NCBI RefSeq assembly: GCF_012999535.1
Contig: NZ_JABBWV010000001.1
Coordinates: forward strand, 558,001 to 622,000
Direction: 5' to 3'
DNA length: 64,000 bases
DNA from: Microbispora sp. H11081
Lineage (GTDB): Bacteria > Actinomycetota > Actinomycetes > Streptosporangiales > Streptosporangiaceae
In this document: one piece after another, positions 59,387-64,000 of the stretch
How the letters are laid out: each line of letters opens with the position of its first letter
Position numbering within the stretch: the stretch's first letter is position 1
Translations under genes and position numbers: made by a program
Notes under the pieces: model-generated
What the model was told of the DNA's origin: nothing
Database searches by the model: none
What the model saw: the letters and a program-made list of their open reading frames with translations, nothing else

Positions 59387-60580
59387 ATGACCCGCCGCCT
59401 CATACGGCGTGCGGTGCCGTTGTGTGTGCTGTTCGCCGGCCTGCTGGCCGGGTTCCTCCCGCGCGCCACACCGGTCGCGCACGCGCACGCAGCGATCGTC
59501 CACGCCCAGGCGGAGCGCGGCCCCTCGGGGGACGAGCTCGCCCAGGACGCGGGCTCCTCCACCGGACGGCTCCAGGCCGACGGCTCCCTGTCCGACGTCG
59601 CCGGCCTGTCCGCCAAGGACATCTGGGCCGTGGGCCAGCAGAACGCCTGGGACTTCTGGCGCAACCAGGGAGTCATCACCCACTGGAACGGCTCCTCCTG
59701 GAAGGAGGTGCCGATCCGGGGCGACGCCACCGGCGCCGGGCACCTGCGATCGGTCGCCGCCGCCTCGGCCGCCCAGGTCTGGGTCGTCGGCGACGGCCAC
59801 GACGGCCTGCCGTACGTGGCGAAGGGCACGCGCGACGGGTTCGACCGCGTCGGTGTGCCGCAGTTGCGCACGGGGGACTGGCTCGGCGGGGTCGCCGCGT
59901 CCTCCGGCCGGGTGGTCGCGGTCGGCAGCCGGGACGGAAAGGCGTTCCTGGTCAGCGGCAGCACCGCCAAGGGCGCGGCCTGGAAGACCGGCCAGGGCCC
60001 CGCGGGCGCGATGTACGGCGTGGCGCTCACGGGCCGCTCGGACGGCTGGGCGGTCGGCGACTCCGGCTCAGGGCCGCTGGCCATGCGCCTGACCGGCGCC
60101 GGGTGGAAGCAGGCCGAGCTGCCGAAGATCAAGGGTGGCTTCCTGCGGGACGTGTACGCGGACGGCCGCAAGCACGCCGTCGCGGTCGGGGGCGTGTACC
60201 GGAGCGGCGGCATCGCGCCGCTGGTCCTCGAATGGGACGGCAAGCGCTGGAAACGGCTGACGCCGCCGGGACGGCACGCCGAGTTGTACGGCGTCACGGG
60301 CAACGGCGACGGCGTGTACTGGATCTCCGGGTACGACCCGGGGCACGAGGCCGAGGGCTTCCTCATGCGGTTCGACGGATCGCACTGGACCAGGCTGCGC
60401 GGCCAGGAGACGACCGAGGACCGCACGGTGCGGCTGCAGGCGGTCGCGCACGTGGGCGACCTCACCATGGCGGTCGGCCACATGCTGGACGGCAAGGGCC
60501 GCTACACCGACCTCGTGGAGCGGTTCGGCCCGCCTCCCGCCGGGGACCGCACGGTGAAGGCGGCCCCGCCGGCCGACTGA
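59387..60580 (+). CDS. Secreted beta-propeller-like protein
   Basis: The 397-residue protein has a Sec signal (RRAVPLCVLFAGLLAGFLPRA, ending near VAHAHA) and then repeats of the type AKDIWAVGQQN, THWNGSSWKEVPI, AQVWVVGDGHDG, DGWAVGDSGSG and LEWDGKRWKRLTPP. Regular spacing of about 45-50 residues suggests a beta-propeller of six to seven blades. The function outside the cell is unknown; there is no catalytic motif. It appears monocistronic. Confidence 0.82.
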   Translation: MTRRLIRRAVPLCVLFAGLLAGFLPRATPVAHAHAAIVHAQAERGPSGDELAQDAGSSTGRLQADGSLSDVAGLSAKDIWAVGQQNAWDFWRNQGVITHWNGSSWKEVPIRGDATGAGHLRSVAAASAAQVWVVGDGHDGLPYVAKGTRDGFDRVGVPQLRTGDWLGGVAASSGRVVAVGSRDGKAFLVSGSTAKGAAWKTGQGPAGAMYGVALTGRSDGWAVGDSGSGPLAMRLTGAGWKQAELPKIKGGFLRDVYADGRKHAVAVGGVYRSGGIAPLVLEWDGKRWKRLTPPGRHAELYGVTGNGDGVYWISGYDPGHEAEGFLMRFDGSHWTRLRGQETTEDRTVRLQAVAHVGDLTMAVGHMLDGKGRYTDLVERFGPPPAGDRTVKAAPPAD

Positions 60581-60613
60581 CACCCCGCCGGCCGACCGGT
60601 CCCCGCGCCGGGG

Positions 60614-61135
60614 TCAGACGACCGCGCCGTCGTCCCAGCCGGAGTCGGTCGGGGGCCCGTCGCCCATGCGCACGACGAGGATCACGAACCCCGCGATGAA
60701 CGCCGACACCGCGGCGAACACGATCCAGCCGTCCATGGGCCACTCCAGCAGCGAGGCCAGGAGCAGGTAGGCAGGGCCGCCGAACAGCGCCAGCCAGGAG
60801 AGCCGGCTCAGCGTGTCACCCGGCGGCAGGGGCGGCGGGGGCGGGGGGATGTAGTGGTCGTCGTCCCCGGCTGTGGCGGGCGCGCGCGTCTCGCCCGTCT
60901 CGTCGGCCGTGTCCGCGTCCGCGTCGGCGAGGTCGACGCCCCCCGCGCCGTCCGCCGTGCTCGCGTTCCCGGGGAACCTGTCGCCCGGGGCGCCGTCGCC
61001 GGCGCCCGCGCCGGTCTCCTCGGCGACGTTCTCGCGGTCAGGCCATGGCTGTTCGGCCGAGGCGTCCTCGGCTGTCTTGTTGAACGAGGCGACGATCTGG
61101 CGCCAGACCTCGTCCTCGTCACTTTGCGGCGTCAC
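60614..61135 (-). CDS. Hypothetical two-helix membrane protein with acidic N-terminus
   Basis: The 173-residue protein has an acidic, low-complexity N-terminal half (Asp/Glu/Ala/Gly, about 20-95), a proline run IPPPPPPLPPGD, and two helices (about 109-127 and 132-154). The start DEDEVWRQIVASFN is typical of a conserved actinobacterial family adjacent to a lysophospholipid acyltransferase gene. No function is known. GTG 61133-61135 lies 12 bp after the hydrolase stop, so the pair is cotranscribed. Confidence 0.8.
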   Translation of the reverse strand: MTPQSDEDEVWRQIVASFNKTAEDASAEQPWPDRENVAEETGAGAGDGAPGDRFPGNASTADGAGGVDLADADADTADETGETRAPATAGDDDHYIPPPPPPLPPGDTLSRLSWLALFGGPAYLLLASLLEWPMDGWIVFAAVSAFIAGFVILVVRMGDGPPTDSGWDDGAVV

Positions 61136-61147
61136 GTCGATCCCGGG

Positions 61148-61912
61148 TCACAAGTCCTTCGTCAAGGGTACCGAGGCGTGGGAGCGGATGAACTCCAGGC
61201 TCCCCTCGAAGATCACAGGCGCGTCGTTGTCGAGGGTGGCGACATGATAGCTGTCCGTCAGCTCTCTGACCTCCAGATTGTTTCCCATCCTCGCCCGCAG
61301 GAACGCGACGCTGCCGGGCTTTACCACATGGTCGTCCCTGCTGTGGAACACCAGCACCGGCTGGGTCACCTTGGCGATGTCCGACTGGACGAGCCGCCAC
61401 AGCCGGGGCAGCGTCGCGGCGGCCCTGACGGGGGTGCGCGCGTAGCCGAGCTCGGTCGCGCCCTCCTTCTTGATGTCGCCCGCCACCCCGGGGATCGAGC
61501 GCACGACCTGCTTGAGCACCGGGGCCAGCCGCAGCAGCGGCACGTCGTTGACCACGGAGGGGTTGACCACGACGACGCCGCTGACGGCGTCCCCGTGGAC
61601 CTCGGCCAGGCGCAGGGCCATGCAACCGCCGAGCGACAGGCCCATCACGAACGCCTCCGCGCACCGGCCGCGCAGGTCGGCGAACGCCTTGTCCAGCTCG
61701 GCGTACCAGTCCTCCCAGCGGGTGCGGCTCATCTCCTGCCAGGTCGTGCCGTGGCCGGGCAGGCGCGGCAGGGACACCGTCAGCCCCGCTGCGGCCAGAT
61801 GCTCGCCCCAGGGCCGCATGGACTGCGGCGAGCCGGTGAACCCGTGGCAGAGCAGAACGCCGATCTCACCGCCCTCATGGTGGTACGGCTCCGCGCCCGG
61901 CAGCACTGGCAT
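61148..61912 (-). CDS. Alpha/beta hydrolase (carboxylesterase/monoacylglycerol lipase-like)
   Basis: The 254-residue enzyme has CHGFTGSPQSMRPWGEHL (oxyanion hole), the nucleophile elbow MGLSLGGCMAL, the acid in FHSRDDHVVKPG and the His in DSYHVATLDND. These make a full Ser-Asp-His triad. Short-chain esters or monoacylglycerols are likely substrates; the divergent PlsC gene hints at lipid turnover. There is no signal peptide. Confidence 0.92.
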   Translation of the reverse strand: MPVLPGAEPYHHEGGEIGVLLCHGFTGSPQSMRPWGEHLAAAGLTVSLPRLPGHGTTWQEMSRTRWEDWYAELDKAFADLRGRCAEAFVMGLSLGGCMALRLAEVHGDAVSGVVVVNPSVVNDVPLLRLAPVLKQVVRSIPGVAGDIKKEGATELGYARTPVRAAATLPRLWRLVQSDIAKVTQPVLVFHSRDDHVVKPGSVAFLRARMGNNLEVRELTDSYHVATLDNDAPVIFEGSLEFIRSHASVPLTKDL

Positions 61913-62030
61913 GGGAGACCTCCGCGAAACGGTGGCGTGTTCCGCCCGATACTCGCACGTTGGTCAGCCTTAGTGCGAGAGGGCTGGGCGTGCGAAGATG
62001 ACTGCACATCTGAGCCGAGGGGGTGCCCGC

Positions 62031-62729
62031 GTGTTTTACTGGGTGGTCAAGGCCATTATCTGGCCGGTCCTCCGCTTCGTGTTCCGCCCCTGGGCAGAAG
62101 GGGTCGAGAACGTGCCGAAGGAGGGCCCGGTCATCCTGGCCGGCAACCACCTGTCGTTCGCCGACCACTTCTTCGGCGCCGGTTTCCTGCCGCGCAAGGT
62201 CATCTCTTTGGGCAAGGCCGAATACTTCACCGGCCGCGGGCTCAAGGGGGTGGTGAGCCGCGCCTTCTTCTCCGGCGTCGGCACCGTGCCCATCGACCGC
62301 TCAGGCGGCAAGGCGAGCGAGGCGGCGCTCCGCACCGGCCTGCGCATCCTCAAGGAGAGGCAGGTGCTCGGCATCTACCCCGAGGGCACCCGCTCGCCCG
62401 ACGGGCGCCTCTACAAGGGCAAGACGGGTGTGGCGCGGCTCGCCCTGGAGTCCCGCGCCCCGGTGATCCCGTGGGCGATGGTCAACACGTTCGAGATGAT
62501 GCCTCCCGGTCGGCCCGTCCCCAAATTCGGCATCCGCCCCGGCGTCCGGTACGGCAAGCCGCTCGACTTCTCCCGCTACTACGGCATGGAAAACGACCGG
62601 CTGGTGCTGCGCGCCGTCACCGACGAGATCATGTACGCGCTGATGGAGCTGTCGGGCCAGGAGTACGTCGACAAGTACGCCGCGGCGGCCAAGACGGAAA
62701 CGACCGGGGCGGCTAGCGAGAACTCCTAA
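62031..62729 (+). CDS. 1-acylglycerol-phosphate acyltransferase (PlsC-like)
   Basis: The 232-residue membrane-associated enzyme has the acyltransferase boxes AGNHLSFADHFFGAGF (HX4D), GTVPIDRSGGKAS, GIYPEGTRSPDGRLY and VIPWAMVNTFEM. It transfers acyl chains in phospholipid synthesis. The N-terminal WVVKAIIWPVLRFVF is a membrane-binding helix. GTG 62031 has GAGGGGG seven bases upstream; an upstream ATG at 61998 has none. It is divergent from the hydrolase gene, consistent with a lipid-related locus. Confidence 0.9.
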   Translation: MFYWVVKAIIWPVLRFVFRPWAEGVENVPKEGPVILAGNHLSFADHFFGAGFLPRKVISLGKAEYFTGRGLKGVVSRAFFSGVGTVPIDRSGGKASEAALRTGLRILKERQVLGIYPEGTRSPDGRLYKGKTGVARLALESRAPVIPWAMVNTFEMMPPGRPVPKFGIRPGVRYGKPLDFSRYYGMENDRLVLRAVTDEIMYALMELSGQEYVDKYAAAAKTETTGAASENS

Positions 62730-62810
62730 TACTTCCGGTCCGGACGGGTAACGTGGCGTTGTCCGCCGCGCATGTACATAACACGTCGTTCGGATCGGAA
62801 GGCGTACAGC

Positions 62811-62918
62811 ATGCCAGCACGCAGGCACCGCACGTGGGCCCCGCCCGGCGCCGCAGGGCGCTCGCGCACGCCCCTGGGCAGCCGCCGGACTCCCGGCGCC
62901 CGTGAGCGCGCCGCATGA
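62811..62918 (+). CDS. Possible 35-residue leader ORF coupled to the MFS gene
   Basis: ATG 62811 has GGAAGG eight bases upstream. The 35-residue product is very basic (begins [12 protein letters not shown]). Its TGA overlaps the MFS start in an ATGA junction, as in translational coupling. It may be a regulatory leader peptide for the exporter. There is no homology that I recognise, so coding status is unproven. Confidence 0.4.
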   Translation: MPARRHRTWAPPGAAGRSRTPLGSRRTPGARERAA

Positions 62919-64000
62919 GCGTCCGGGAGGAGCGGCAGGCCGCTCCCGAGTATCTGCCGCACCGTCAGATCCTGGTCGTGCTCTCCGGAGTGGCCGCCGG
63001 GATGCTGCTCGCGGCTCTCGACCAGAGCATCGTCGGCACGGCCCTGCCGCGCATCGTCAGCGAGCTCGGCGGCCTCGACAAGCTGTCGTGGGTGGTCACC
63101 GCCTACCTGCTCACCTCGACCGCGGCGACCCCGCTGTGGGGCAAGATCTCCGACCTGTACGGCCGCCGGATCATCTTCCAGACGGCGATCGGCATCTTCC
63201 TGCTCGGCTCGGTGCTGGCCGGGCTGAGCCAGGACATCGCCCAGCTCATCGGCTTCCGGGCGCTCCAGGGCCTGGGCGGCGGTGGCCTGATGGCGCTGGC
63301 GTTCAGCATCATCGGCGACGTCATCCCGCCGCGTGAGCGTGGCCGTTACCAGGGCTACTTCGGGGCCGTCTGGGGCACCTCCAGCGTCGCGGGCCCGTTG
63401 CTCGGCGGTTTCTTCACCGACGGGCCCGGCTGGCGGTGGATCTTCTGGATCAACGTGCCGATCGGGGTGATCTCGCTCGTCGTGACCTCGATGGCGCTGC
63501 GGATCCCCTTCACCCGCCGCAGCCACCGCATCGACTACCTGGGCGCGGCGCTGATCGTGGCCGGCGTGTCGTGCTTCCTGCTCTACCTCGACTGGGCGGG
63601 GGGCGAACTCGGCTGGACCGCGCCCGGCTCGCTGGCCATGCTCAGCGGGTTCGTGGCGCTCGCGGCGCTGTTCGTGTTCGTCGAACTGCGGGCGCCCGAG
63701 CCGATCCTGCCGATGCGGCTGTTCCGCAACAAGATCTTCAGCGTGGGCAACGGCTTCAACTTCCTGGCGGGCCTGGCGATGTTCGGCGGCATGATCTTCC
63801 TGCCGGTCTATCTCCAGGCGGTCCAGGGCATGTCGCCGACCGTGTCCGGCCTGGCGTTGCTGCCCGCGGTCTTCGGCATCTTCTCCACGTCGATCACCTC
63901 CGGGCAGATGATGAGCCGCACGGGCCGATACAAGATCTTCCCGATCCTCGGCGGCGCGGTCCTCCTGGTGGCCATGTGGCTGCTGTCCACGATCAAGGTG
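62915..64000 (+). CDS. DHA2-family MFS exporter, C-terminus cut by window edge
   Basis: At least 362 residues are visible with about 11 membrane helices of a likely 14-helix drug exporter (EmrB/QacA type). Motif A-like [14 protein letters not shown] (about 69-82), motif D-like [18 protein letters not shown] and motif C-like [18 protein letters not shown] are present. It would expel drugs or other small molecules by proton antiport. ATG 62915 overlaps the stop of a small upstream ORF. The coding sequence runs beyond base 64000, so the end of the gene is not seen. Confidence 0.93.
   Translation, partial: MSVREERQAAPEYLPHRQILVVLSGVAAGMLLAALDQSIVGTALPRIVSELGGLDKLSWVVTAYLLTSTAATPLWGKISDLYGRRIIFQTAIGIFLLGSVLAGLSQDIAQLIGFRALQGLGGGGLMALAFSIIGDVIPPRERGRYQGYFGAVWGTSSVAGPLLGGFFTDGPGWRWIFWINVPIGVISLVVTSMALRIPFTRRSHRIDYLGAALIVAGVSCFLLYLDWAGGELGWTAPGSLAMLSGFVALAALFVFVELRAPEPILPMRLFRNKIFSVGNGFNFLAGLAMFGGMIFLPVYLQAVQGMSPTVSGLALLPAVFGIFSTSITSGQMMSRTGRYKIFPILGGAVLLVAMWLLSTIKV

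Overview
The window is very GC-rich actinobacterial chromosome with strong G/C in third codon positions, frequent GTG starts, 4-base stop/start overlaps, and mycothiol-, mannoside- and bcc-aa3-type respiratory genes. Gene order follows the block known from Mycobacterium and Streptomyces (lipA-lipB-sucB-lpdA-pepA, erpA-adoK-cta, qcrCAB-trpD, NlpC/P60-pimB'-fadD). The protein flavour suggests Streptosporangiales (Nonomuraea/Microbispora-like); that placement is inference. No rRNA, tRNA, CRISPR array, phage or transposase gene was seen.

Layout. 0-6 kb: a truncated membrane protein, an RDD protein, a NarL-type two-component system, then a small cluster (SPFH-like protein, KhtT-like subunit, CBS protein) and an NhaD/ArsB-type ion transporter. 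6-17 kb: lipoate and 2-oxo-acid dehydrogenase genes (lipA, lipB-like, sucB, lpdA) mixed with a methyltransferase, a TetR regulator, a peptidase E-like protein and leucyl aminopeptidase. 17-24 kb: a GntR regulator with a doubled operator, its membrane partner, cobS, cobU, an aldo/keto reductase, and a SMI1-like gene broken at a G8 tract. 24-26.5 kb: the actinobacterial Psp operon (pspA-pspAA-htpX-pspAB). 26.5-32 kb: nadA, erpA, an adenosine kinase-like gene, a 239-bp inverted-repeat element, and a cysteine desulfurase/TusA pair. 32-41 kb: cytochrome c oxidase (ctaC, ctaD, ctaF, ctaE) and the bc1 complex (qcrC, qcrA, qcrB), with an L,D-transpeptidase between the two blocks. 41-50 kb: trpD, a degenerate sensor kinase, a DEDDh/GIY-YIG nuclease, a NYN protein and two NlpC/P60 hydrolases; the second lies behind a Crp-like site and a c-di-AMP (ydaO) riboswitch and appears to start with CTG. 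50-64 kb: a peptidase-MA protein, a PimB'-like mannosyltransferase, an acyl-CoA synthetase, a metallophosphoesterase, SRPBCC, ArsA-like and DUF5304-like proteins, glucokinase, an EEP-family protein, a secreted protein, a hydrolase, a PlsC acyltransferase and a truncated MFS exporter.

The genes are mostly core metabolism and envelope: lipoylation and the 2-oxoglutarate complex feed the respiratory chain, while the Psp operon, L,D-transpeptidase, NlpC/P60 enzymes, PimB'-like and PlsC proteins maintain the envelope. The most unusual points are the LipB homologue lacking both catalytic residues, the 239-bp inverted-repeat element exactly filling the gap between two convergent stop codons, the G8 frameshift, the doubled GntR operator with 42-bp spacing, the CTG start behind the riboswitch, and the SPFH/KhtT/CBS/transporter cluster.
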